Shown: positions 33,448 to 45,800 of the stretch, one piece after another
How the letters are laid out: every line of letters begins with the position of its first letter
Position numbering within the stretch: the stretch's first letter is position 1
Made by a program: the position numbers and the translations under genes
The notes under the pieces: model-generated
The model's database searches: none
What the model was told of the DNA's origin: nothing
Seen by the model: only the letters and a program-made list of their open reading frames with translations
Assembly: GCA_002633025.1 (NCBI GenBank)
Contig: NMRB01000411.1
Location: 305,724 to 369,723 of the forward strand
Source: Notospermus geniculatus
Taxonomy: Eukaryota > Nemertea > Pilidiophora > Heteronemertea > Lineidae
Direction of reading: 5' to 3'
DNA: 64,000 nucleotides

Positions 33448-34977
33448 CAAGTTTTCTTGCCATTTCCTTGCCCGAAGCAATTTGCATTGCCAACTATTTT
33501 TATGGTGCATTGCCACTGCAGATTGGAGAACTTTTGTCAACTCCGTACTGACACAATTTCCCTTGCAAAACATCAAGCCAGTTTGATTCTCAGAAAATCA
33601 TGCTTTCAAGAAGATTTATCTTGCTTCTTCCCTTTGCCGGCCACCACACATTGTGGCAACCTAAAAAAATCCTATGTAGAAGCAAGAACACTTGCCATGT
33701 GTAGGCCTACTGCAGGATTTATACCAAAGAATCTTTCAAATGGATTTAACAGAAGTTGACAGGATACCTTTTACCTACAGCACAGTTAGAATGCATCTTT
33801 AGCTTTCATCTTCAGCAATTTGGCAATCAAAGAAGAAGGGGTTGGTGATAGGAAATAAGCTGTCATGGTCAGATTTGCATCAGGAGAATAGAATGAGGAA
33901 AACCTTTCCTAATCTTTTCAGAGAATTTCAAACAATCAGTAAAATGCGATATAAAATTTCGGTTTCTAAATGTTCTATGTCCGGTAGCAGAACAATGACA
34001 TGAAGATTTGAACAGTGGTTTAACAGCTGTATCATTTCCACCATTTCAAGCAGTATTCAAACTCGATTCCTCAACTTGACCCAAAATTACTGGTGCATTC
34101 CATTCACCATGGTGTAGATGAATACAGGTTTGTTTTGACCAAGTCCTTCTGAAGTGGACATTCTTCTTGATAATTGCAGGACATGTAAAACCCTGTCATG
34201 GATTGAAATAAAAACCTAATTGATGACGCCCCCAGGATACAAGTTTCCTGATAGGTGGGTGCGAATGAATAATGCCCTATGACATGCAGAGCAAGTCACT
34301 TGATATTCTTGTAGAAATACTTGATTGCTGTCCTCAGAGTAAACATGAACACCTTCCAGCAGGATTGTGTTTTGTGGGATGGCAACATGAAATTTTTGTT
34401 GCTAGTGACACAAAATTCTTTGACCCATTACTAGGATCAGATGAATACCAATTCTAATATGATCCTCAATTTGCACAGGCCTGGCATGAGTCAGTCCATC
34501 TAAGGTGATAACCATTTAACTAAGGCCAAAAATCTACCAATCAACAGACTGGCATCGTGAAAAGTGCCCTCACTAACCCCCTGAAACATTATTAAAGCTG
34601 AATATTTTATAGTTGGCTGAGTGATGCAGTGTTAATAAGAATATCTTGAGTAATGCAATACTGTTCTCATCAAGTGTTACTTAACAAAATATTGTAATCT
34701 TGATGTTTATTTGGCGGAGTTTTAGCACTTTCCCCTCCTGTTCAGCCAGACACCAAAAAAACTATGGCTTATTCCAGGGGAAAATTATTCATTTAGAGGT
34801 GTCAGGAGTTTCTTTCTACAGGACTCAATAATACAGCTGTGCTTCTGTTTCAACATAAAAGGTGTGTGGACTAAATCTGTAAGATCCACAAGCAATGGAT
34901 GGCTTGGTTTAGGGAATATCCATAAAATACAGCTCCTACAAGCGTAATACGATTTTTTTCTTGTTACTAGTTGATTT

Positions 34978-35092
34978 CCAGGATCCATATTCATAAACAC
35001 ACTTAGGTCGAAGTGTGATACTTATCTTTTGTGCTGAACACAGGATAAGTGTCACACTTAGACTTAAGTAGTTTTATGAATATGGGCCCTGG
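34978..35092. mobile_element. Palindromic MITE with GGGCCCATATTCATAAA-type ends (family C)
   Basis: CCAGGATCCATATTCATAAA at the left pairs with TTTATGAATATGGGCCCTGG at the right. The middle (GTGTGATACTTATC / GATAAGTGTCACAC) pairs as well, so nearly the whole 115 bp is a hairpin. Related ends occur at 37622-38533 and 54175-54288. Confidence 0.75.
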
Positions 35093-36363
35093 GGTATTGG
35101 TATTGCAGCAAGGTTGACCCGAGGCCACAGGTGAAAAAATGACCAGTATACGATGTAGGTGCTGACCTGTCAACTTTCTATTCACTTCCGAATATACTTC
35201 ATTTTTAGTGAACATATTGCCATGCAAAGGTGTACAGATGTGCACTGAATACGAGGTGGAAGAGAGACAAATGTCAAGTGTTCTTTGCCATCTGATGGCA
35301 GTCACGCTGGTGCACCTGAACACTCACCTGAATGTTTCAACTCCAAGTGAAATATGAATTCCTGGTTCAAATAATGGTTACCTAGGTGTTAAAACATGGC
35401 CTTTTCGTCACAGAAAAAGTGGTAGTGACATCCTGTGAGAAGCAGATGAACTGTTAAGACTTGGCCAGAGGGATCAGAATAGCTTGGTCACAATTTTGGG
35501 AAACTGGCTTACCAAACGTCAGAATAAGTACTTGATCAATGCTTCAAATGGATATTCAGATATTCAGAAAAAAAGAGAAAATGATTAATGGCAGTATGAC
35601 TACTGCACTATAGGTCCACCAGAACCATGAAATAGATGACGATGATAATGATTACTTTAGAACCTAGTGACCAGTGAGACTTGTCTCTGTAGAAATTGGA
35701 GACAACAAATTAGGTATCAATAGCAAATTCTTGCACTAACAACCGCTGTAATATCTCATATTAGGAAAATCTGAACCAAGGGATTCATACTGCATGACCT
35801 TTTCACAGCCTACATAACACCATAACAGAAAGTTGGTGATATTTTGCCAGAAACCAATGTCTCCAAATGGCTTAGAAACCAGAGAACGATTTCTTGAGAA
35901 GACCAAGCTTACGTCCAAGGGTTTAATTTGTTCCTTTAGAACAGGATAGCCACGAGGATATAAAGTTGTATCTAATCACCTTTCCTTGCTAATTAATTTA
36001 ACGAGCTCATAAAGAGATAAATCGATGGATTTTGCTGCGACCAATTAAGACTACAAAGGGGGCAGGGTAATTTATTGCATCGTTGATGCAAGATTTTTAG
36101 TAGTTCACTTTTGTTGTGGGATTGGTCAAAATGGGATGCAACACTGCACAAGCCAAAGAACATGATTCATTACCATAAAAAGCCTTGTATTTTGCATCTT
36201 CTTAGCCAAGGATAGACCATCCAGGCCCTTGGATCATACGAGACAACCCTCACTGCCTGTCTCGTCTGCCTTTCCTGAGCTAGGAAACTCGCCAATCAAA
36301 TTGTTTTCATCATCGTTATTGCTAGAATTGAGAATACATGTACTTTCCTTTGTGTATTTGAAG

Positions 36364-36841
36364 GTGTTCCTCCCCCTGTCCCAGCATCACCAGGAGTACA
36401 TCCAACTGGTGTGCATAGTGTAGAGATATCATGGCAGTCAGACAAGCCAGACAAATCAAATAGTTCCCTGATATTTGTGATTGAGTACAGTTCTGGTGTT
36501 GATGGGTCTTGGAGTATTCTTGCCAAGGTTGGTACTGACCAATTAATTTTTTTATAATTTTTTTTCCATAAAAATTACTCCACCTTGTTGAGAAGTATCA
36601 ATGTAATGAAAATGCCATTAGCTCAGCAACTTTTGTCTTACCTCTTGGAAGAGAACCAGAGTGTCCATGTCGTTTTGACTTCGTGTAACCTTACACATGT
36701 ATGATTACCATTGAATTTCAGACCTGGCAGCAACATTACATAGCTCGCAATCTGGATGTGTGTACGACATACCATTTTAGGATTGCTAGTGTCAATAAAT
36801 ATATGGACAGTCAAATTACTCTACAGTGGTCAGAAGGACAG
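36364..36841 (+). pseudogene. Receptor kinase, FN3 cassette 1, first FN3 domain (exons 1a, 1b; frame broken)
   Basis: Exon 1a (36364-36527) encodes VPPPVPASPGVHPTG, then VHSVEISWQSDKPDKSN, then GSWSILAK: the first strands of a fibronectin-III domain with the conserved Trp. Exon 1b (36722-36841) encodes TWQQHYIARNLDVCTTYHFR and IASVNKY, the Y-x-F-R-I-x-x-x-N signature. Against cassette 2, exon 1b is 120 nt instead of 118: an extra AT after AATAAATAT (about 36799-36804) shifts the frame. The exon then leaves in the wrong phase and does not join exon 1c. Splice sites are intact. The error could be sequencing slippage or true decay. Confidence 0.8.
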
Positions 36842-39800
36842 GTAGGTGATGTTAAAAAGTTGATAAAATGTTGAATAGTTATGCTGGGAAAATCTGCATT
36901 CTTTGCCTTCACACATTTTGTTCTACATTATAAATCCTAGAGTATATATAATACATGTACCTTTTTTAGGGGACATGTTGCCAGTTCCTGGTCCAATCCA
37001 CAGCTCTACTTTCATCAGCAAGCCATACTATGACCCACCAAGTCGCAACGTGAAGGTTAATGGCTACTTCAAGGCTGTGGTCACATGGAAATCACCGATA
37101 GGTATGTTGTCAACTAAACCAAATATCAAATGCACTGCATGTTGTACCTCGTCATTTGATCCTTAACTTAGTTTCTGATTCATGAGCCAATGTTACTTTG
37201 TTTTTAGGGTGGAACGATTCTTCAGATATAATCAAGTATTCGGTTCCAGTCTGGAGTAAGATCTGCAACTTTCAACATTCACTCGCTGGAACCACTTTGC
37301 CATTTGCCAACTATCAAGTAAGTAAGATTCAGTTTAAATGGGCCTACTTCGCACAAACATAGGACATAGGCTTGGCTCTCTTCAAACCTTTCCAGTGTCA
37401 AATATTCTCTTTTCATTCCAGTCAGACAACAAGAATATCCTGCACATAAAGGTCTTATCCAAGACCTTGGGGTGTCGTTTTGAGTTCAAAGTGCATGCAA
37501 TCACAAAATGTGGGAAAAAGGGTCAAGAAGGGTCCTTCATTCTCGACTTATCAGGTAGGTAAATGAAACTTTAGCCATCTATCAATGTGGAGTAACATTC
37601 TGATGCTTTACAGATCATCTAAGGGCCGTATTCACGGATCGCACTTTAGCCTAAAGTATAGCTTAAGGGGGCGGTAGCCATAAGAAAGCGCACTGCAAAT
37701 GGCGACTGAAAACAATTCATATTTTCTTCAAGCAAAAAGGTAGCATCGATTTCATGTATTTCTATGAAATTGCTACTCTTGTTCTACACATCTGAATTGT
37801 AAACGATGTGCTTTCATCTTTCATTCATCAGCTAATTAAGCAAACAATGAGACCCCCCATTTGACTTTTTCGTCATAGATTTCTCGGCCACAACGCGACT
37901 GGGACCTGGCGTTTTATCGCCAAATGTTGGGGAATACATATGTGCAGGTGCCGACGTTGAGATAATTTGCAAATTCTAATTCTTAGTAATGATAATTGTG
38001 TAATTTGTGCCAAAAATTGGTCAAAAATGAACTTTTTGAATATCTCCCGAATCCTGTTGAATAGTGAAAAAATCTCAACGTCGCGCCCTGCGCACAAATA
38101 TACTGCTGCCAAATGAAAAGAAACCACTGAAATGCGATGCCTGATGGACGAGAAAAGTCTTCCCAAAATTTTCATATTTTGGCCTAAACACGCCTACGCT
38201 TTTCGAAATACGCGGGCTATTAAAGTAACCTCCTTATTGTCATTAAAATAGGCCTATGCGCACGGACGCACCGGGTGTACAAAAGCATTGTGCTGGACAA
38301 TATTTTTGAAAGAGTGTAGGTTTTGGCAACGAACCATGATCAGCTTGTCCTTGACGCCTAATTTTATTAACAATACATGGTTATTCATAAATAAGACGGT
38401 TCAACCTTCGACCGCCGCACTAAAACGGCGCTGTATGTTTCCACTACCGCCCCCTTAAGTTAGACTTCCTCTATGCTTGAAGCATTACGAAAAGTCAGAC
38501 TTTAATGAAAGTGTGACCCGTGCATACGGCCCTTAGCCATTTCATTCTACATGTACTTTAATTCCTTTATTCCACCAGATTGCAAGTCAATTGACAATTA
38601 TCCGTGTCCAACACAGACGGAATGTAAGTATATACCTGTATGAATTCTATCCCCAAGGTGATCAGCATGTTCTGGAGATCGCTTTCTCTTTGAAGTTGAC
38701 AAAGTGTGAACTTATGTCATGCTTGTTGAACCTTTTCATTAGTACTCTGCCCCAACATCAACTCGACAGTTTTGGAAACAATAGGTATGGCTGTTGAACG
38801 ACAATTTCTAATTTGTCTTCTCTCATCCTGCATATACACTGACATCTTGATGGCACTGCCATTTTTCCAGTCATTAACCCAAACGCTGTGAGGAATGTGT
38901 TAGCTCTCCCGGTCAAGAATACCCTCAACGTTGAGATATCATGGACCCCACCCACCGATCTTGGTTCATCCCACTATCTTCTGGCATACCGACTTCAGTG
39001 GGGTCTGATGAACGAGGGCTCCTTTTTCCCTACACTTAAATCTGTGGAGAATGAAACCAGCATTCCAGGAGTGAGTTATTTTCTTGTTTAAATCACAATG
39101 AGTAACAGATCTTGCATGAATCAAAATGCGAAGGCAATGGCATCTGACGACGATATTCAGAACTTCTCCTGAAAAACCACAGAGGATGCTCAAGTCGAAA
39201 CTGTATTCACAATGACAGTACTTAGTGATTGCATTATCATTAGTACTGACTACATCAAACATAAAACATATTGCCATCTACTTTTCAGAACACAACCAAG
39301 ACTATGATCACCGTCAACCGTGGAGGCAGAGAATATGGCGTACGAGTAAGCAACTTTTTACCTCCTCAGGCATGTCTTCTGCTGGTCCCTCAGACAGAAA
39401 CTTTTAATTTTGCCAAAATTGGGCAGCAGCCAACCCCAACATTGACTACACCCATGACTGATCCTCCTTTTTGTTAAAGAATGTCTTATCGGGGTGGTAC
39501 CATCCAATGATATTCCTGATAATGACTGACAATGAGATATCCTTCCATTTCAGATCATATTGCTGTAGGGACACATTCCAAACCTGTGAAGTGGGGCTTG
39601 CTTGCAGTGAAGAGTTTTACGGTGCCAGAGCTACGTAGGTGCATCTAGTTGTGAGAGTTGTGAAAAGGGGCTCGAAACTGAAGTGATAAACCACCAAAGA
39701 GTGATCTCACAAATATCACCATCCTCTTTTTGAAACACATTGGACTGTCCTATGTATATCCTGGTGTTATTAATGAACACCAAGTTTTGCAAAGGTCAGC

Positions 39801-42800
39801 AGAGTAGTTTTCCCATATGGACCTTTCCAGCACCTTTGAAAAAGCATTGGAGTATCCTATAGTCTTGTGACTAACGATTTCTCAAAAAACCTGGCCTTGT
39901 GAGGAAATATACACTAGGTCTGAGGAGGACATCCTGACGATAATGAACATCAAAACAGTTTCTCAAAAAAAATTCGTCATGCAAGGAAACATGCAATTGC
40001 ATGATAAGTGAGGAATGTTGAAGATGAACCAAAGAAATTGGCAAGAGCAAAGGTCGGAATAAAGTGGGTCTAGTTGAGGTGAACCATAATGTCACGTAAT
40101 CGATTTCATTTTCTTGCCCAAGGATCATAAGATACACTCCTCACTCCTTGTTTCAGCTGTCTTTCCTGAGCTTTTTAACTAGCTAATCAAGTTGTAATTC
40201 CTATCTTTTTTCCTTTTTGTATTTGAAGGTGTGCCTCCCCCTGTCCCAGCATCACCAAGTATACATCCAACTGGTGTGCACAGTGTAGAGATTTCATGGC
40301 AGTCAGGCAATCAAGACAAATCCGTGATATTTGTAATTGAGCAGAGTTCTGGTATTGTGGGAACTTGGAGTATTCTTGCAAACTTGACGGTTGGTACTGA
40401 CCAATATTTCATTTTATGATTTCTTTCTATAAAAGTCACTCTACTTTGTCAAGAAGTATCAATTTCATGAAAATGCCATTAGCACAGCAACATCTCGTGG
40501 AAGTGAACCAGAGTGCGCATGTCATTTTTCTTAATTTCATGTTACCTTATACATGTATGATTACCATTGATTTTCAGACGTGGCAACAGCACTATGAAGT
40601 TCACAATCTGGATGTGTGTACGACATACCACTTCAGGATTGCCAGTGTCAATAAATATGGCCAGTCCAACTACTCTGCAGTGGTCAGCAGGACAGGTAGG
40701 TAATAGCAGAAATATCACTGTTTCTGATTAGTTAATGATAAATCCATACACTTTGCACTGATTTCCTCTTTATGATAACAAGTCAGCATCTAGTTAAAGG
40801 ACCACAGTATTGCTTCCCAATCCTGCGTTACACCTACCCGCGTTAAGGGGGAGACCTCTATTAACGACTTGGTAAACTACCACATGCAACTAGTCTCGCG
40901 CAGCCAGCCGTTTCGTTCCGCAGTACTGCTACACAAACTTGTTCGATCCCCAGCGGCTGGGTGACCGAGACTATAATCATACATTCTCCAACACTGGGAC
41001 GAAAGGCTTAACTACAGTATTGGAGCATGGTGCCGGTGGCGCCGGCTGTCGACAGAAAGATGCAATACAGTGGTCCTTTAAGCTGAGAAAACTTGCATTC
41101 TTCATATTCACATACATTGTATTTTGTTCTCCCTTTTCAGATGACATGTTGCCAGTACCTGGTCCAATCCACAGCCCTACCTTCATCAGCAAGCCATACT
41201 ATGACCCACCAAATCGCAACATGCAGGGTGGCTACTTTGAGGCTGTGGTCACCTGGAAGTCACCAATAGGTATGCTGTCAATTATAGCAAAAAACAAACT
41301 TTGATTTGACCAATCAAGTTTTGCCAGATGAGAGGAGTGTAGATGCTACTTCTCTCCATGAATGATATTTTTTAAATACTTACTGGTTTTTTTCTTCAAG
41401 GGTGGAACAATTCTTCAGAAATAATAAAGTATTCAGCCCCAAAGTGGGGTAAGACCTGCTTAACCAGAGGCAGTTCAGTCATTTCAATTCCTATGCCATG
41501 GGCCAACTATCAAGTAAGTAAAATTTCAATTACGATCTAAATGGAACTGATGAAGTTGAATTCAACATACTTTACAAAAAACAGACAGGGGCTCATGCAG
41601 TACCCTTCAAAGGCTTTCCAATTTCACATTCCCTTGTTTTTCCCTCTAGTCAGACAACAAGAACATCCTGCACATACAGGTCCTATCCAAGGCCTTGGGT
41701 TGTCGATTTGAGTTCAAAGTGCATGCAATCACAAAATGTGGAAAAAAGGGTCAAGAGGGGTCCATCATTCTGGACCTATCAGGTAGGTTAAAAAAACTAC
41801 TTGGCAAGATTGAACTAGAGTATCGACATGCAAGATTGAACTACAGTATCGACATCAGAAAACGCTCATGTCTTTCACGATAAACAGTAAAATACATATG
41901 TCTGAAAGTGAATTTGTAAACCAGTGTTTCTAAAGTTTTGCAGGTCATTGTTAACCCATTTCATTCTCTATAATTCCTTTATTCCACCTCCAGATTGTAA
42001 GTCAATTGACAGTTATCCGTGTCCAACACAGATGGAATGTAAGTACTTGAATGACTTTATCCCCCATTTACCTATTTGTTCATGCATTCTCTATGAAATA
42101 GACAAAGTATGTTAAGTCATGTTTGTTATCTCTTCATTAGTAGGCGTCGCCTGCCTGCCCTATCGTCAACTTGCAATTTTCCCTTATCTTTCTTCTACAC
42201 CAACATATTTATTGCATGGCCATTTTTCCAGTAGACCCAAGCACTGTGAGGAATGTATTACCCATCCCAGTCAACAATACCCTCGACGTTGAGATATCTT
42301 GGACCCCACCCACCGATCTTGGGACATCATACCATCTTCTGGCATACCGACTTCAGTGGGGTCTGATGAATGAGGGTTCCTTTTTTCCTGCATTTAAATC
42401 TGTGGAGAATGAAACCAGTGTCCCAGCAGTGAGTTGATTTCTTTGTCTGCATTGAAATATTTGAGTAAGTAACGGATTGTACATTAAAAAAATGCGAAGG
42501 CAATTGCATCAGACGACAAGAAAAACTGCTCCTGAAAACCACAGAGGATGCTGAGTATACTAACGTTAGAGTGGGAGTTGAGATTAAGATTGCAATCACA
42601 GTGCCACTGCTTAATGGTCCCATTGTCATTTGCTGATTGCATCAAACATTTACTTTTCAGAACACAACCAAGGCTGTGATCACCGTCAACCATGGAGGCA
42701 GAGAATATGGCGTACGAGTAAGCAACATGAACTTATTACCCTGTCGTTTGCTGGATCAACAGATGAATAAAGCAAGGGTTAGGGTTATAGGTAATTGCAC

Positions 42801-45800
42801 TATAGCCAGCCGCACAGCAGTAGGAATACCCATGACAGTTCCCTCTTCTTGTTAAAGGACGTCTGATTGGGGTGACACCATTTATTGATATTCCTAAGGA
42901 GGACTGACAATGAGATATCCTTCCGTTTCAGATCATTGCTGTAGGGACACATTCCAAACCTGTGAAGTGGGGCTTGCTTGCCATAAAGAGCTTCATGGTG
43001 CCAGAGCCAAGTAAGTGCATCTTGTGGAAGTGCTGCGTATCTGAGAAACGATCGATGGTGATTATTAAACACAAAACAGTTTCTCAAGAAAAATTGGCCA
43101 AGTGAAGAAATATGCAACACAGTGTATTTTACCTGTTTTGGTATTTTCATTTCAGTTGACCAAGCGAAGAATGTTGGAGATGAGCAAAGGAAGTTGACAA
43201 CAGCAAAGGCCCCACTGACACAAAATCAGTCCAGATTCACTGTGGATTTCAATACGACAGAGTATCAACATCACATCCCTTATATAGCAGACACAGGAAT
43301 CATTTCTGGGGAACTGAAGGAAATTGGTCTGCAACCAAAGTCGGACGGTAAGTCCACTGGTCAATGATTTTTACAGTGATAATGAAAACTAGGAGAAAGA
43401 ACTGAACATCATGTACACAAACATAGGACCAACACGAAGACAAGAAGATTATTTCCAACACCATCCCAAATCTTAACCTCTGCCCTTTATTCTTTTCCAC
43501 TTCCAGCATCACAAGATGGAGGCAAAAAACATCCAGAGAACACAGCCGTTTACATCTCGATCCCAGTGTGTGTTATGGTGCTCATGATAATCGGTACCAT
43601 CTATGGGATACGTCGCCAGAGAAAGTTCTTCCATCTAGAACAGCAAGGATCCATATCCGAGTCCTATAATTTGTACAATCAAGTCAGGATAGTGGAGGAG
43701 AGGTAAGAACTGCAAGGACACTACTGATACCACAACACTGCTACAAGTCTCATAATGGTGAAAGGACATCCATTACCTTTCCATGTGGTATTATAATTCT
43801 CTGACAATTGTGTAATAAGCGCAGGAAAACAGCTAGAAAGGTGGATATGTACCTGCCATTGATGATTCTTTCCTTGCAGCCCCCCAGCCTCTCCAACTCG
43901 GACCCCTCCTTATACAGATAAGTGGGAGATTCCCTACGGCCTACTGTACCTACAAGATGAGCTTGGTGAAGGGGCATTTGGTCATGTCTACATGGCCACA
44001 TTGACGTTCTGTGATGTTCAAAATGATAGTGTGACGTTGTTACCATTTGCAAAGGATTTTGCAAGTAGTGGTTGTTCTGAGATGACAGTGGCTGTGAAAA
44101 AGTTGCATGGTAAGAACTTCATTATGATGGCTCCCTTATGGCTATCATTTTCTCCCTAGTATTTACTCACATTCCCTCTGTGTGTCACAGGCATTAGTGG
44201 ATTCATCTTTCTATCTATTTCCACCCAGGTTGAATTTGATTTCTGATTTCCCTTGCAGAATATGCAGACAAGTGCCAGAAGCAGGAGTTCCTGCGAGAGA
44301 TCCACCTGATGAAGACACTGGGGAGCCATCCAAATGTTGTAAATATGATTGGATGCTGTACAATAGAAGAACCTCTGTGTCTCGTGGTGGAGCACATGCC
44401 AAATGGGGACTTGCTGCATTACCTTCGGAAGCACAGAAATGCAATGCAGGGGGTAAGCCGCCATTGATAAATTGAGCGTGATGCCGGGGCGTGATGATTC
44501 TCAACTCTCACATGTTAGAACCCCATTGCTGCAGCGTTTGGGAGGAATTTAGTACCAAGCAGAAGCAATAGATGGCATGACTGATTATTTGCCACCTCAA
44601 GAATCAATTTGATGTGGTAGGCATGGCTGCATTGTGGGCAACAAATAGACACACCCTCTGTTGCTGTAATGGGACAAGAAGGGAGGTATATTCATGTTTT
44701 ACTTCTGTTTTAAAGGAGAATGTTGAAGATGGTGATAATTACTACGAAGACGACAGACTGACATATCATGATTTGTTATCCTTTGCAAGACAGATTGCAA
44801 AAGGAATGGTAAGTGGCCTTCGCCCTGATGGAAAAATCCAGTACAACATCTTCATCATAGAGAATTTGGTTGGACCTGGCAACAACAGATGGCAGCAGTG
44901 CATAGTGCCATTGCATTTTAGGTACCTGGTATTTTTAAATTGTCACAGCATCTGTCATCACTGAGAATTCAAATCTACGACTACTTTACTGTCATCATGT
45001 GTGCATATCATAATTTCATAATATCTGACAACTTGATGTCACTTTTTACAGATTGTTTAATCCTGATTTCAGGAATTTCTATCCCAGAAGGGATTTGTTC
45101 ATCGTGACCTGGCATCCAGAAACATCCTCGTTGGAGGGAGAACAGGATGGTGAAGGTCAGCGATTTTGGCCTGACACGTTATGTATATGATGATAAAGTA
45201 TATGTGAATAGGAAAGGGGGAAAACTACCGCTGAAGTGGATGTCAATAGAGGCCATATTTGACCTGACATTCTCAACCGCTAGTGATATGTAAGTGTCAC
45301 AGGCAGCTGGCCTTTTTAAAGCCTTTTCAAGTCTTTGATGTATCAAATCAAGTCAACTTCGTTGTTCACTTGGAAAATGCTCTAGAAGATATTTGAGGCA
45401 AAAGCAGGCCTTCAATCTAGAGTGCTCTAGAAGATAACAGGTATATTTTACAACACCGGAATAAGTTGCCATGGCAGGTTAGATAAATGTCCCATGCAAT
45501 AACGTATTGGTGAAATTGTATGAATATAGGCTTACCCCTTCATGCTATGCTATCTGCAATGGCCATACCATCTTTACTATTAATTCATCTTCTTTGTTTC
45601 TTTTCTTAGATGGGCATTTGGAGTTGTGTTGTTTGAGATTATAACACTAGGTGGCACACCGTACCCAACCATATCCAACAAGGACTTGCTGAGAGAGCTG
45701 AAGATGGGTTACAGAATGGAAAAGCCAGATAACTGTGATGATGAATTGTGAGTAAATTGATTTAGTACTTCTTTTCCTTCTCATCAAAGTCAAATGACAA

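Larger units (their letters stand above)
24994..36363. other. About 11 kb with no recognised gene
   Basis: The short open frames here give no family resemblance. The region could hold 5' exons (signal peptide, more ectodomain) of the receptor kinase that begins at 36364, but I could not identify any. It contains the MITE at 29015-29145, the TACATG tract at 33415-33447 and the palindrome at 34978-35092. The flank at about 36228-36300 resembles 40130-40197 and marks the left part of the duplicated FN3 cassette. Confidence 0.4.
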
